DNA from: Stappia taiwanensis
GTDB lineage: Bacteria; Pseudomonadota; Alphaproteobacteria; Rhizobiales; Stappiaceae
Assembly (NCBI RefSeq): GCF_014635285.1
Contig: NZ_BMCR01000002.1
Span: 558,001-622,000, forward strand
Direction of reading: 5' to 3'
Length of the DNA: 64,000 nucleotides
Made by a program: the position numbers and the translations under genes. This document shows positions 26,501-35,986 of the stretch, piece after piece. Position 1 is the first letter of the stretch. Every line of letters starts with the position of its first letter. The notes under the pieces are model-generated. The model ran no database searches, was not told where the DNA came from, and saw only the letters and a list, made by a program, of their open reading frames with translations.

Positions 26501-28438
26501 CTACTGCGCGAGTCGGTCCCGCAGCCGCACAAGGAACTCCATCATCCGCTGGCGCGACAGGTTGTTGTTGTGCTGCCGGTCGAACCCGTGCCCCTCATCC
26601 GGGTATTCGAAGTACTCCACCTCGATCCCGGCCTTGCGCAGGGTCTCAGCAAGCCGACGCGATTGCTCCGGCAACACCCGCCGGTCGTTCGCGCCCTGGT
26701 GGATCTGTAAGGGCACACGGATCCGCTCCGCCTGAAAAAGCGGGGACAGCGCCCGCGCCCGTTCCCTATCCTTGCGCGGATCGAACCCCAGTTCCTCCAG
26801 GAAATAGGGACGCACCTGTTCCGGCATGCCCTCGATGAAGGTGGTCACATCGCTGATGCCGAAGATATCGACCGCCCCGTCGAACGCGTCCGGATATTGG
26901 GTGATCGCGGAGAGGACCGAGAAGCCACCGAACGACCCGCCCATGATGAAGCGTGGGCGTGCCTTCACCTCCGGCATCTTCGCCACATGGTCGGCGACCG
27001 CCAGAATGTCCCGGATATGCCCCCCACCCCAGTCGCCATTGTCCATGTCCATGAACGCCTTGCCGAAGCCGCTCGATCCACGCACATTCGGCAGCACCAC
27101 GACGAAACCCTGACTTGCCAGCATCTGGTTGCCGGAGGAATAGAGCGGATCCACGTGATCCTGCGGCCCGCCGTGGATCACCATCACCATGGGCATTGGA
27201 TTGTCGGCGCTCGCCCCATCCGGAATCATGATGTGGGTCGGGATCGGCGTGCCGTCGAAGCTCAGGATCAACTCGGAGCGATACCGGGCGAACGCACTGT
27301 CGGGCAAGCCGGTGACATTGGTGTCGAGCACTGGACGAGCCTTGCCCTTTTCCTGAACATAGAGGACCGGCGGACGCCCATCCTCCGCGAGGAAATAGAA
27401 CCGCTCGCGGGTCCCGCGCGGCACGATGAAGGCGGTGACATCCCCCACCGCGGGATCGACCTCCACCGGTGTCCAGCCGCTTGTGCCCGTCGCCTCATCC
27501 GCCGCATAAAGGCTGACACGCGGTTTCAGCCCATCGCGGTAGATCAGCGCCATCATACCCGGTTCGCCAATGCCAAAGCCGGTAAGCTCCCCCGCGACCG
27601 GAACGTCAAGCGCGCTGAAACCGCCCGCCCCGTCATAGATCCAGGGACGCATCGGTCCGCCTTCCCGGTTCGCCAGAATGTAGTAGCCACCGCGATAGGC
27701 CTGCGCACCGACCACCCGCACATTCGCCTCTTCCAGGAACCAGTCGGTCTCGCCGCTTTCCAGATCCAGTAGCCCCAGATGCTGCTCGTCATTGGTGACG
27801 AAGCGCAGGAGGATCAGCTTCTTGCCATCCGGGGTCGCCTCCAGGCATTGCAGCCAGCGCCCCGGCTCCGCATAGAGCATCTCGGAACGGCCGGTCTCCG
27901 CATCGATGCGGAAGATCGCCTTTTCGCCCCACATATGCGCACCGCGCGCAGTGTAGAGATCGGCCCCATCGGGCGAGAACCCGCAAGGCAGGTCGAGCTT
28001 GTCGCGCGGCGTCGGCACCCGATAGGCGCCGGTATCCAGATCGACGATATGCAGCTTGGTTTGTTCGTCACCCTGCGCGTCCAGCGTGAAGGCCATGCGC
28101 GTTTCATTGCCATCGACCAGCAGGTTGTCGCCCTTGGCTGCGCCGATGGAAAACAGCGAGGTCATCCGGTCGCTGGCAAGGTCATAGCGAATGATATGAG
28201 CGCCGCGATCCGGATCGTAGATCCCCGCATAAAGCCGCTCGCCCGTCCGGTTGAGAAGCGGCGCACCCAGGCTGCGTACCCTGGCGTAGGCATCCGGCCC
28301 GGGGACCGGCCCATCTGCCGACGTGTCGTCTCCGGCCCGCCCGGTCGAGCTTGCGGCAACGACCATCAGGCAAAAGGCCAAAGCCCGATGCCATCCGCTC
28401 CGACCGGCACGCATCTTGTCGTTCAATCGCATAACCAT
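26501..28438 (-). CDS. S9 family prolyl-oligopeptidase-like serine peptidase, exported
   Basis: A 645-residue enzyme with a signal peptide (cleavage about residue 35), a beta-propeller N-half (about 50-400, repeated blades such as DLASDRMTSLFSIG and PDGKKLILLRFVTN) and an alpha/beta-hydrolase domain. The catalytic triad is visible: Ser502 in GGSFGGFS, Asp585 in GANDRRV, His617 in DEGHGF. The oxyanion region is VIHGGPQDHVDP. Family S9C enzymes (acylaminoacyl-peptidase or dipeptidyl-peptidase type) cut short peptides; here the action is periplasmic. It is followed by the importer genes on the same strand but transcribed after a 16-bp gap behind the permease. Confidence 0.87.
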   Translation of the reverse strand: MVMRLNDKMRAGRSGWHRALAFCLMVVAASSTGRAGDDTSADGPVPGPDAYARVRSLGAPLLNRTGERLYAGIYDPDRGAHIIRYDLASDRMTSLFSIGAAKGDNLLVDGNETRMAFTLDAQGDEQTKLHIVDLDTGAYRVPTPRDKLDLPCGFSPDGADLYTARGAHMWGEKAIFRIDAETGRSEMLYAEPGRWLQCLEATPDGKKLILLRFVTNDEQHLGLLDLESGETDWFLEEANVRVVGAQAYRGGYYILANREGGPMRPWIYDGAGGFSALDVPVAGELTGFGIGEPGMMALIYRDGLKPRVSLYAADEATGTSGWTPVEVDPAVGDVTAFIVPRGTRERFYFLAEDGRPPVLYVQEKGKARPVLDTNVTGLPDSAFARYRSELILSFDGTPIPTHIMIPDGASADNPMPMVMVIHGGPQDHVDPLYSSGNQMLASQGFVVVLPNVRGSSGFGKAFMDMDNGDWGGGHIRDILAVADHVAKMPEVKARPRFIMGGSFGGFSVLSAITQYPDAFDGAVDIFGISDVTTFIEGMPEQVRPYFLEELGFDPRKDRERARALSPLFQAERIRVPLQIHQGANDRRVLPEQSRRLAETLRKAGIEVEYFEYPDEGHGFDRQHNNNLSRQRMMEFLVRLRDRLAQ

Positions 28439-28454
28439 GCCCCTCCGGCGAACC

Positions 28455-29291
28455 TCAGCCGCGCCAGCGCAACAGCCGACGTTCGGCCCGGCCGATCAAC
28501 CAGCTCACCACCAGTCCCAGCACGGACAGCATGGCAACGCCGGCCAGCAACTGATCGGTGGCGAACAGGCTGCCGGCCATCAGCACATAGGCACCGACGC
28601 CGTATTCGGCGCCGATCATCTCCGCCGCCACCAACAGGATGATGGCGATGGAGGCGGAAATCCGGCAGCCGGACAGGATCGCCGGCATCGCCCCCGGCAG
28701 GATGATCTTGCGCACGATCGACCACCAGCCCAACCCGAAGGACTGACCCATGCGCACCAGCGTGCGGTCGACGTTGTCGACCCCGCCATAAGTGGCGATC
28801 ACCGTGGGAAAGAACGAGCCGAACAGGATGGTTGCCACCTTCGAGCCCTCGCCGATGCCGAACCAGATGACGAACAGCGGCAGCAGCGCGATCTTCGGGA
28901 TCGGAAACAGCGCCGACACCAGCGGCAGGAGACCCGCCCGGGCGAGCGGCAACAGCCCCACCATCAGCCCGACGGCGACGCCCAGCGTCACCCCGAGGCT
29001 CCAGCCGATCACCAGCCGCTGCAACGACGCGCCGAGATGCAGCCAGAGCTGCCCGGTCTCCACCAGTTGCCTGAGCGCCTCCAGCGCCTCGCTCGGCGCC
29101 GGCAATACCAGATTGCTGATCACGCCGCTGCGCGAGCCCGCTTCCCAGCCGAGCAGGAGCACGGCGAAGACCAGCGGCCCGACAAAGCGCCAGTGGCCCG
29201 GCCGGAACCCACCGCCCCGATAGGGGACGGCGCGAAGGTTCTTCGCCGCTTCGGTCATGTCCGTCCGTTCGGCCACATCACTCCGCGACAT
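28455..29291 (-). CDS. ABC transporter permease, SsuC/TauC type
   Basis: A 278-residue inner-membrane permease with six predicted helices. The EAA loop is RMGQSFGLGWWSIVRKIILPGAMPAILSGCRI. It works with the ATPase and binding protein upstream, probably importing a sulfonate, nitrate or other small organic anion. The ATG at 29291 is chosen for AGGGAGA 7-8 bases before it; it overlaps the ATPase stop by 14 bp. A later ATG (29258) is less well placed. Confidence 0.88.
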   Translation of the reverse strand: MSRSDVAERTDMTEAAKNLRAVPYRGGGFRPGHWRFVGPLVFAVLLLGWEAGSRSGVISNLVLPAPSEALEALRQLVETGQLWLHLGASLQRLVIGWSLGVTLGVAVGLMVGLLPLARAGLLPLVSALFPIPKIALLPLFVIWFGIGEGSKVATILFGSFFPTVIATYGGVDNVDRTLVRMGQSFGLGWWSIVRKIILPGAMPAILSGCRISASIAIILLVAAEMIGAEYGVGAYVLMAGSLFATDQLLAGVAMLSVLGLVVSWLIGRAERRLLRWRG

Positions 29292-30051
29292 CGGCAATCT
29301 CCCTGTCCGCGGCCCGGGCCTCGTCGCGCAGCAGCGTCCAGAGCTGGCTCTGGATCGCCTCCAGTTCCGGATGGCCCGGCCCCCGCTCGGAAAGCTCCAT
29401 GTCAATCTCCACCACCGTGCGAATTTGCCCCGGACGGCGCGACAACACCACGACCCGATGCCCCAGGCGCACCGCCTCGGCCAGATTGTGCGTCACATAA
29501 CAGGCGGTGAACCGCTCCCGCTGCCACAGCGAGACCAGATCGTCCATCAGGAGCTCCCGCGTCTGGCTGTCGAGGGCGGACAGGGGCTCATCCATCAGCA
29601 TCACCGCCGGACGCACGGCCAGCGCCCGGGCAATCGCCACCCGCTGCCGCATGCCGCCGGAAAGCTGACGTGGCAGCGCCTCGCGAAACTCCGAAAGCCC
29701 CGTACGCGCCAACACGTCCTCGATGATCGCCGCGACACGCTGCTTGCCAAGGCCATGGTCTTCCAGCACCAGCGAGATGTTGCCGGCCACGGTCCGCCAG
29801 GGCAGCAGGGCGAAATCCTGAAACACATAGGTCAGCGGGTTGAGAGAACCTTCCGGCTCGGGACCGGAGAGCAGCACCTCGCCCGCGTCCGGCCGTTCCA
29901 GCCCGCCGATGAACCGCAACAGGGTCGACTTGCCGCAGCCGGACGGGCCGATGATGCAGACGATCTCGCCCCGCCGGATATCAAGATTGATATCCCGCAT
30001 CACCTCGGTCCCGCCGTAGCGATGCGAAATACCGCGTAGCAAGAGGTCCAT
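29278..30051 (-). CDS. ABC transporter ATP-binding protein, SsuB/TauB type
   Basis: A 257-residue ATPase of the nitrate/sulfonate/taurine importer class. Walker A GPSGCGKST (about 35-43), Q-loop FQDFALLPWRT, signature LSGGMRQRVAIARAL, Walker B VMLMDEPLSALD, and the H-loop CYVTHNLAEAVRLG are all intact. It energises the permease encoded 14 bp inside its own 3' end. It begins 2 bp after the binding-protein gene, so all three form one operon (binding protein, ATPase, permease). Confidence 0.93.
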   Translation of the reverse strand: MDLLLRGISHRYGGTEVMRDINLDIRRGEIVCIIGPSGCGKSTLLRFIGGLERPDAGEVLLSGPEPEGSLNPLTYVFQDFALLPWRTVAGNISLVLEDHGLGKQRVAAIIEDVLARTGLSEFREALPRQLSGGMRQRVAIARALAVRPAVMLMDEPLSALDSQTRELLMDDLVSLWQRERFTACYVTHNLAEAVRLGHRVVVLSRRPGQIRTVVEIDMELSERGPGHPELEAIQSQLWTLLRDEARAADREIADVAE

Positions 30052-30053
30052 GG

Positions 30054-31133
30054 TCAGTCGGTTTCGACGAAGCTGGTGTCCACCAGCGTTTCCATCGACA
30101 CACTGGCCGGGACCAGTTTCTCGGACTTGAACCAGTCGAGCTGATCCTGGACCGAGGCGAGATTGAGCCGCGCGCCCTTGTTGATGCGCATGGCGCCATT
30201 GCGGATCGAGCCTTCGGCCTTCTCGAACGGCCGGTCCGCATAGACGTATTTGTGGATCAGGCGCACCATCGCCTCCTGCTCCTCCGCGCTCAGGGTCTTG
30301 TCGACCAGGGCGGCGTTGAAGTCGTCGGCGCCCCGGGAGAAGGCGGCAAGGAAGCGCTTGACCAGCTCCGGCCGCTCGCTCGCATTGCGCGTGGAGGTGA
30401 AGACGGTGGTCACCTGATAGCCGGGGATGTAATCGGCGATCTTGCCGATCACCTCGACCTCAGGCGCCTTGGCCAGGCCCTTGGCGATATGCGGCACGAT
30501 GGCCCAGGCGTCGATCTGGCCGGTCTTCAGCGCGCCGATCACCGCCCCCACCTTCTGCAGCGGACGCAAGGTGATTTCGGCACGGTCGAACCCTTCCTTG
30601 TCGGCGATCTTGTGCGCCATGTAATGGAAGGAAGACCCGGCCTGGGTGATGCCGAAGCTGTGGCCCTTGAGCGCCGCCGGCGTGGTCACGCCCGCGTCAT
30701 AGGCGCCCTTGGAGACGAGAATCATCTGACCATCGACGCCCGGCTCTTCCTGCAGCGCGCCGCCGACCACCTTGATGGCACCTTTCTCGGCCAGGTTGAT
30801 CAGCCCGCCGGAAATCGCCGTCACGCCGAAGTCCACATCTCCGGAAGCAATCGCCACGGCCATCGGCTGGGCCGCCTGGAAGAACTTGAACTCGACCTCC
30901 AGCCCTTCCTCGGTGAAATAGCCGCGCTCAAAGGCAACGAAGCTGGCCGCATGCGAGGTAAACCGCAGCGCGCCGACCGTAACCTTGTCGGCGGCCAGCA
31001 CGCCCGTCGGCGTCATCGCCGCCGACGACAGCGCCAGGGATGCAAGAACGGCCGCCTTGGCGAACCCACGCCGCGTCCATCGGGACATGATTCCACCCGT
31101 ATCGCGCGCACCCGCTCCTGTCCGCTTCCCCAT
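30054..31133 (-). CDS. ABC transporter substrate-binding protein, NMT1/SsuA type, with Tat-like signal
   Basis: A 359-residue periplasmic binding protein. Signal region SRWTRRGFAKAAVLASLALSSAAM holds a twin-arginine motif (TRRGFAK), unusual for this family. The domain (about 45-350) shows VTVGALRFTSHAASFVAFERGYFTEEGLEVEF and ALKGHSFGITQAGSSFHYM, typical of NMT1-like proteins that bind nitrate, sulfonates or thiamine precursors. The ligand cannot be told. AGGAGAC before ATG 31133 supports the long form; an ATG at 31088 is also possible and would put the RR motif closer to the end. Confidence 0.85.
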   Translation of the reverse strand: MGKRTGAGARDTGGIMSRWTRRGFAKAAVLASLALSSAAMTPTGVLAADKVTVGALRFTSHAASFVAFERGYFTEEGLEVEFKFFQAAQPMAVAIASGDVDFGVTAISGGLINLAEKGAIKVVGGALQEEPGVDGQMILVSKGAYDAGVTTPAALKGHSFGITQAGSSFHYMAHKIADKEGFDRAEITLRPLQKVGAVIGALKTGQIDAWAIVPHIAKGLAKAPEVEVIGKIADYIPGYQVTTVFTSTRNASERPELVKRFLAAFSRGADDFNAALVDKTLSAEEQEAMVRLIHKYVYADRPFEKAEGSIRNGAMRINKGARLNLASVQDQLDWFKSEKLVPASVSMETLVDTSFVETD

Positions 31134-31451
31134 GCCGTGTCTCCTGATGCTGCTCTTTCGCTGGGCCTAGACGCTGTTCTCGCGTCAAAAATTCGCCGCA
31201 GGTGAGCCCACCGCCTGCCGATTGTCAATCGCGCCTGTCATTGTGACGGTGGGATCTCCCGCAAGATCGCCTGTCGCGCGAGCGTCCTGACCCGGCCGGA
31301 GCGCAGGCATCTTGCCCTTTTTGCCCGGTTCGGCTATACGGCACGCGCGTGCCTGCACCCCTGGAGGAGGCGCAACCGGGCTGGACCGTTTCCGCGAAAA
31401 CGTTTGATCGGAAGCCCCAGCCTTCATCATAACATTTGAAGGAGAATTGCC
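31134..31451. promoter_or_regulatory. 318-bp divergent regulatory region between the importer operon and rplY
   Basis: No gene is seen. The rplY side ends AAGGAGAATTGCC before the start, a strong ribosome site. A short hairpin (CGTTTccgcgaaAACG-like) lies near 31388-31410. Both promoters must lie here; I see no clear consensus. Confidence 0.4.
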
Positions 31452-32078
31452 ATGGCTGAAGGCTATGTGCTGAAGGCATCGGCGAGAGATCGGGTTGGCA
31501 AGGGGGCCGCTCGCTCACTCCGTCGCGAAGGCCTCGTTCCCGCTGTCATCTATGGTGGCAAGCAACCCGCCCTGCCGATCGCCATTCCGGCCAAGGAATC
31601 GACGATCGCCCTGCATCGCGGCGGCTTCATGACCCACCTGGGCACCATCGACGTCGACGGCACGTCGCACCTGGTGATCGCCAAGGACTACCAGCTCGAT
31701 CCGGTCCGTGACGACCTGATCCACGTTGACTTCCTGCGCGTTGCCAAGGGCTCGGAGCTGACCGTCGAGATTCCGGTCCAGTTCCTCAACGAAGAGACCT
31801 GCCCGGGCATCAAGGCCGGCGGCATGCTCAACGTCGTCCGCCACACGGTGGAGATGACCGTCCCGGCCGAGGCCATTCCGGACGCGCTCGTCATTGACCT
31901 CGCCAAGGCGAATGTCGGCGACTCGATCCACATTTCCGCGGTCGAGATCCCCGAGGGCTGCGCCCCGACGATCACCGATCGTGACTTCACGATCGCGACG
32001 ATCGCCGCTCCTGGCGGTGGCGCCGGCGCGGACGAGGAAGCTGCAGAAGGCGAAGAAGAGGCTGCGAGCGAGGAATAA
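31452..32078 (+). CDS. rplY: 50S ribosomal protein L25/general stress protein Ctc
   Basis: A 208-residue two-domain L25. The N-terminal 5S rRNA-binding domain (about 1-95: [28 protein letters not shown]) is followed by the TL5/Ctc beta domain (about 100-190: [33 protein letters not shown]). It ends with a Glu/Ala-rich acidic tail ([14 protein letters not shown]), common in alphaproteobacterial members. AAGGAG stands 8 bases before the start. pth follows after 100 bp. Confidence 0.96.
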   Translation: MAEGYVLKASARDRVGKGAARSLRREGLVPAVIYGGKQPALPIAIPAKESTIALHRGGFMTHLGTIDVDGTSHLVIAKDYQLDPVRDDLIHVDFLRVAKGSELTVEIPVQFLNEETCPGIKAGGMLNVVRHTVEMTVPAEAIPDALVIDLAKANVGDSIHISAVEIPEGCAPTITDRDFTIATIAAPGGGAGADEEAAEGEEEAASEE

Positions 32079-32178
32079 TCGCACGCTGCCCGGGCCGGTT
32101 CGGCCCTGTTCGATCCCGGTCCGGGCTGGCGCCGCCAGCCCGGATCACAACCGGATCACGAGATGACGGGGGAACCCC

Positions 32179-32922
32179 ATGCGGATCATCGTCGGTCTTG
32201 GAAATCCGGGATCAGGCTACGCACGCAACCGACACAACATCGGTTTCATGGCCGTGGATGCGCTCCACGACCGCCATCCCGGCTTCGGCCCCTGGCGCAA
32301 ACGGTTCCAGGCGGAGGTCGCCGAAGGGATGCTCGCCGGCGAGAAGGTTCTTCTCCTGAAGCCGGCCACCTACATGAACGAATCCGGCCGCGCCGTTGGT
32401 GAGGCGCTGCGCTTTTACAAGCTGACCCCGGCCGACGTCATCGTCTTCTACGATGAGCTCGATCTTGCGCCGGGCAAGGTCCGCCTCAAGACCGGCGGCG
32501 GCAGCGGCGGCCACAACGGCATCCGCTCGCTCGACGCCCATATCGGCAAGGACTACCTGAGGGTTCGCCTCGGCATCGGCCACCCCGGCCACAAGGACCG
32601 GGTGACCGCCCATGTGCTGGGCGACTTCGCCAAGGCCGACCAGCCATGGCTGGAACCGCTACTCGACGCATTGGCGGGGGAAGCGGACCTGCTCCTGTCC
32701 GACAAGCCGGCGGAGTTCTGCAATCGCCTGCACCTGGCGCTGGCACCGGCTGGCGGCAAGGGACAGGCCCCGAAACGACCGTCAGCCGGCGCGCCGGCTG
32801 CGTCTTCCTCGCCACGAACGCAAAAGGCTGCGGCGAGCGGCGCCAACGCACAAGCCCCCCGCCCGGCCGGTCCGCTGGCGGAAGGTTTGGCGCGACTTCT
32901 TGGAAAAAAGGGAACTGACTAG
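32179..32922 (+). CDS. pth: Peptidyl-tRNA hydrolase
   Basis: A 247-residue Pth, which cleaves the ester bond of peptidyl-tRNA released from stalled ribosomes. Catalytic His is in [12 protein letters not shown] (about His19); [16 protein letters not shown] and [11 protein letters not shown] are family blocks, with Asn and Asp residues in place. The C-terminal extension of about 55 residues (from [10 protein letters not shown] onward) is Ala/Pro/Lys-rich and beyond the usual enzyme length of about 195. The stop directly precedes the ychF ATG. Confidence 0.95.
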   Translation: MRIIVGLGNPGSGYARNRHNIGFMAVDALHDRHPGFGPWRKRFQAEVAEGMLAGEKVLLLKPATYMNESGRAVGEALRFYKLTPADVIVFYDELDLAPGKVRLKTGGGSGGHNGIRSLDAHIGKDYLRVRLGIGHPGHKDRVTAHVLGDFAKADQPWLEPLLDALAGEADLLLSDKPAEFCNRLHLALAPAGGKGQAPKRPSAGAPAASSSPRTQKAAASGANAQAPRPAGPLAEGLARLLGKKGTD

Positions 32923-34023
32923 ATGGGCTTTCAATGTGGCATCGTCGGCTTGCCGAATGTGGGCAAATCCACGCTCTTCAACGCACTGACGAAAACGGCC
33001 GCCGCCCAGGCCGCCAACTATCCCTTTTGCACCATCGAGCCCAACACGGGTGAGGTTGCCGTTCCCGATCCGCGCCTGCGGGAGATCACCAAGGTTTCCA
33101 AGTCGGCGAACATCGTGCCGACGCGGCTGACCTTTGTCGACATCGCCGGTCTGGTGCGTGGCGCCTCCAAGGGCGAAGGGCTTGGCAACCAGTTCCTGGC
33201 GAATATTCGCGAGGTCGATGCCATCGCCCATGTGCTGCGCTGCTTCGAGGATGACGACATCACCCATGTCGACGGCCGCATCGATCCGATCGCCGACGCG
33301 GAGACCGTGGAAACGGAACTGATGGTCTCCGACCTGGAAAGCCTGGAACGGCGGCTGGCGCCGCTGAAGAAGAAGGCCACCGGCGGCGACAAGGACGCCA
33401 AGGCCGTGATCCCGGTGATGGAGGCGGCCCTTGAACTGCTGCGCGAGGGCAAGCCGGCCCGGCTGGTGGAGGTCTCCACCCCGGAGGAGCGCAAGATCCT
33501 CGACGGGCTCAACCTTCTGAGCACCAAGCCGATCCTCTATGTCTGCAATGTGGAGGAAAGCGCGGCGGCCACCGGCAACAGCCAGTCCGACCGGGTCAAG
33601 GCCATGGCCGAGGAACAGGGCGCGGCCTGCGTCGTCATTTCCGCCGCCATCGAGGCGGAAATCGCCCAGCTCGAGGAAGACGAACAGGCCGAATACCTTG
33701 AGACCCTTGGTCTGGAAGAGCCGGGCCTCGACCGGCTGATCCGCTCCGGCTACGATCTTCTCGACCTGATCACCTATTTCACCGCCGGCCCGAAGGAAGC
33801 CCGCGCCTGGACCATCCGCAAGGGCACCAAGGCACCGCAGGCCGCCGGTGTGATCCATACCGATTTCGAGCGTGGCTTCATCCGCGCCCAGACCATCGGC
33901 TTCGAGGACTACATCACCCTTGGCGGGGAAAGCGGCGCCAAGGAAGCCGGCAAGGCCCGCGACGAAGGCAAGGAATACGTCGTCAAGGACGGTGATATTC
34001 TCCTGTTCAAGTTCAACACCTGA
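32923..34023 (+). CDS. ychF: Redox-regulated P-loop ATPase YchF (OLA1 family)
   Basis: A 366-residue member of the Obg superfamily that prefers ATP to GTP. G1 loop GLPNVGKSTLFNALT, G3 region DIAGLVRGASKGEGLGNQFL, the NxxE form of G4 (NVEE), a coiled helical insertion, and the C-terminal TGS domain (ARAWTIRKGTKAPQAAGVIHTDFERGFIRAQ) are complete. It links ribosomes or proteasome-like activity to stress. It starts 0 bp after the pth stop; the rplY–pth–ychF order is conserved in Rhizobiales. A terminator follows. Confidence 0.96.
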   Translation: MGFQCGIVGLPNVGKSTLFNALTKTAAAQAANYPFCTIEPNTGEVAVPDPRLREITKVSKSANIVPTRLTFVDIAGLVRGASKGEGLGNQFLANIREVDAIAHVLRCFEDDDITHVDGRIDPIADAETVETELMVSDLESLERRLAPLKKKATGGDKDAKAVIPVMEAALELLREGKPARLVEVSTPEERKILDGLNLLSTKPILYVCNVEESAAATGNSQSDRVKAMAEEQGAACVVISAAIEAEIAQLEEDEQAEYLETLGLEEPGLDRLIRSGYDLLDLITYFTAGPKEARAWTIRKGTKAPQAAGVIHTDFERGFIRAQTIGFEDYITLGGESGAKEAGKARDEGKEYVVKDGDILLFKFNT

Positions 34024-34091
34024 CGTTGGCCGCCCGCGCCTTTGCGGCGCCGGTTTCGGCCCGGCGCCAGCGCTCATGGGCGCCCTCCCTC

Positions 34092-34116
34092 AAGCCCCGC
34101 TTCGGCGGGGCTTTTT
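34092..34116 (+). terminator. Intrinsic terminator of the rplY–pth–ychF operon
   Basis: AAGCCCCGC-TTCG-GCGGGGCTT with an extra-stable TTCG loop and five T after it. Confidence 0.92.
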
Positions 34117-34274
34117 GCTGTCCGGGAGAAAAAACTTGCCGCTACGGCATCGAGCCGCAAACAGAAACTTGGTTAACACTTTAATTTCATTGAGCATTTT
34201 TCGTTTCTTAAGAAAAGACCGGTACAGCGGAAGGCATCCATTTCGTTTCCAGACGTGAACAAGGATCGCCTCGT

Positions 34275-35369
34275 ATGTCCAAGTCCAAAGTCCTTTCCGC
34301 CCTCACAGCCGCTGTGATGCTCGGCGCCAGCGTCCTGCCGCAGACCGCGCTTGCCTGCACCCGGACCGTCTATGTCGGCGCTGACAACACGGTCATCACC
34401 GGCCGCAACATGGACTGGATGGAGGACATGCAGACCGATCTGTGGGTCTTCCCGCGCGGCATGAAGCGCACGGGCAACGCCGGCCCCGGTTCCCCGGAGT
34501 GGACCGCCAAATACGGCAGCGTCATCGCATCGGGCTACAACACCGCCAGCGCCGACGGCATGAACGAGAAGGGCCTTGTCGCCAATCTCCTCTATCTGGC
34601 GGAGAGCGACTACGGCAACGACAACAGCCATCCGCCGATGGTGATCGGCCTGTGGGCACAGTATGTGCTCGACAATTTCGCGACCGTTGCCGAAACGGTG
34701 AAGGCGCTGCAGGACACGCCGCTGCACATCATCGCCCCCAAGCTGCCGAACGGCTCGGCGGCCGCCCTGCATCTGTCGGTGTCCGATCCCAGCGGCGATT
34801 CGGCCATCTTCGAATATGTGAAGGGTGAACTCGTCATCCATCACAGCAAGGACTACAAGGTGATGACCAACTCGCCGGTCTTCGAACAGCAGCTGGCGCT
34901 CAACACCTATTGGGACAAGATCGGTGGCAACGCCTTCCTGCCGGGCACCGTCAGTGCGGCTGACCGGTTCGTGCGGGCATCCTTCCTGCTGGACGCGACC
35001 ACCAAGAAGATCGACAAGAACTTCATCAACGCTGTCCCGGGCAAGACCTACGCCAACCAGGCGGTTGCCCAGTCGCTCTCCATCATGCGCGGCGTCAGCG
35101 TCCCGCTCGGCATCAGCACCCCGGGCGAGCCGAACATCGCCTCGACCCTGTGGCGGGTTGCCGCCGATCAGACCAACCTGGTCTACTTCTTCGATTCCGC
35201 AACCACCCCGAACACCTTCTGGGTCGATTTCGCCGATCTCGATTTCTCCGAGGAAGCCAAGCCGAAGAAGCTGGAGATCGCCGGCGGTCACTACTACTCC
35301 GGCAACGCGGCAGAGCATTTCGAGGAAGCCAAGCCGTTCGAATTCATGTCGGCCGACACCAAGAAGTAA
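34275..35369 (+). CDS. Choloylglycine hydrolase-type N-terminal nucleophile amidase, exported
   Basis: A 364-residue Ntn hydrolase of the bile-salt-hydrolase/penicillin V acylase family. A signal peptide (SALTAAVMLGASVLPQTALA) ends directly before Cys28, which becomes the N-terminal nucleophile after cleavage. The start of the mature chain CTRTVYVGADNTVITGRNMDWM carries the conserved Arg and Asp. Tyr-Asn-Arg-type residues further on (GYNTASADGMNEKGLVANLLYL) also fit. It probably cuts linear amides in the periplasm; substrates may include N-acyl homoserine lactones or penicillin V. The AT-richer 158 bp upstream holds the promoter; the gene is monocistronic. Confidence 0.87.
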   Translation: MSKSKVLSALTAAVMLGASVLPQTALACTRTVYVGADNTVITGRNMDWMEDMQTDLWVFPRGMKRTGNAGPGSPEWTAKYGSVIASGYNTASADGMNEKGLVANLLYLAESDYGNDNSHPPMVIGLWAQYVLDNFATVAETVKALQDTPLHIIAPKLPNGSAAALHLSVSDPSGDSAIFEYVKGELVIHHSKDYKVMTNSPVFEQQLALNTYWDKIGGNAFLPGTVSAADRFVRASFLLDATTKKIDKNFINAVPGKTYANQAVAQSLSIMRGVSVPLGISTPGEPNIASTLWRVAADQTNLVYFFDSATTPNTFWVDFADLDFSEEAKPKKLEIAGGHYYSGNAAEHFEEAKPFEFMSADTKK

Positions 35370-35421
35370 TCTGCCTTGCCTCCTCGCCCCACAGCGGCGG
35401 GACATGGCAAGACGACACGAG

Positions 35422-35447
35422 ACGGGGCGGCCCATGCCGCCCCGTTT
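35422..35447 (+). terminator. Hairpin after the choloylglycine hydrolase-type gene
   Basis: ACGGGGCGGC-CCAT-GCCGCCCCGT with a short T-run (TTT). A likely, though not ideal, intrinsic terminator. Confidence 0.7.
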
Positions 35448-35527
35448 CCGGCTCACCCGACGCCCGATGTGCCGGGCACCGCCTTTGCGCTCGACAGGAG
35501 GCCGGGGCAGCGTATACATCCAGTCTC

Positions 35528-35986
35528 ATGAGTGATTTTCGCAGCTTCGAGGATTTCCATCCGGGCGAGGACATTGTGCTCGGATCGAAAACCGTCACCC
35601 GGGACGAGATTATCGCCTTTGCCCGCGAATTCGACCCGCAGCCCTTTCATCTCGACGAGACCGCCGGCGAAACATCGCTGCTGGGCGGGCTTGCCGCGTC
35701 CGGTTGGCACACCATCGCCATGCTGATGCGCATGCTCTGCGACGGCCTGTTGCTGCACTCCAGCTGCAACGGCTCTCCCGGCGTGGAGGAAGTTCGCTGG
35801 ATGCGCCCGGTGCGCCCCGGCGACACCCTGACGGCCACCGCCCGGGTGATGTCGACCCGCGCGCTGCGCTCGCGCCCCACCCTTGGCGTCGTCACCTTCC
35901 TGATGACCCTCGTCAATCAGGACGGGCATGCCGTCATGACCCAGGAAAACACCATCCTGTTCGAACGGCGCGAGGCTGCGGCATGA
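35528..35986 (+). CDS. MaoC family dehydratase, first of a pair
   Basis: A 152-residue single hot-dog-fold protein of the MaoC/R-specific enoyl hydratase family. SKTVTRDEIIAFAREFDPQPFHLDE contains the catalytic Asp and His of hydratase 2 enzymes; LLGGLAASGWHTIAMLMRM forms the central helix; VRPGDTLTATARVMSTRALRSRPTLGVVTF ends the core. The substrate is unknown. The ATG at 35528 lies 150 bp after the amidase gene's end, behind a hairpin; the stop overlaps the next MaoC gene by 4 bp. Confidence 0.85.
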   Translation: MSDFRSFEDFHPGEDIVLGSKTVTRDEIIAFAREFDPQPFHLDETAGETSLLGGLAASGWHTIAMLMRMLCDGLLLHSSCNGSPGVEEVRWMRPVRPGDTLTATARVMSTRALRSRPTLGVVTFLMTLVNQDGHAVMTQENTILFERREAAA

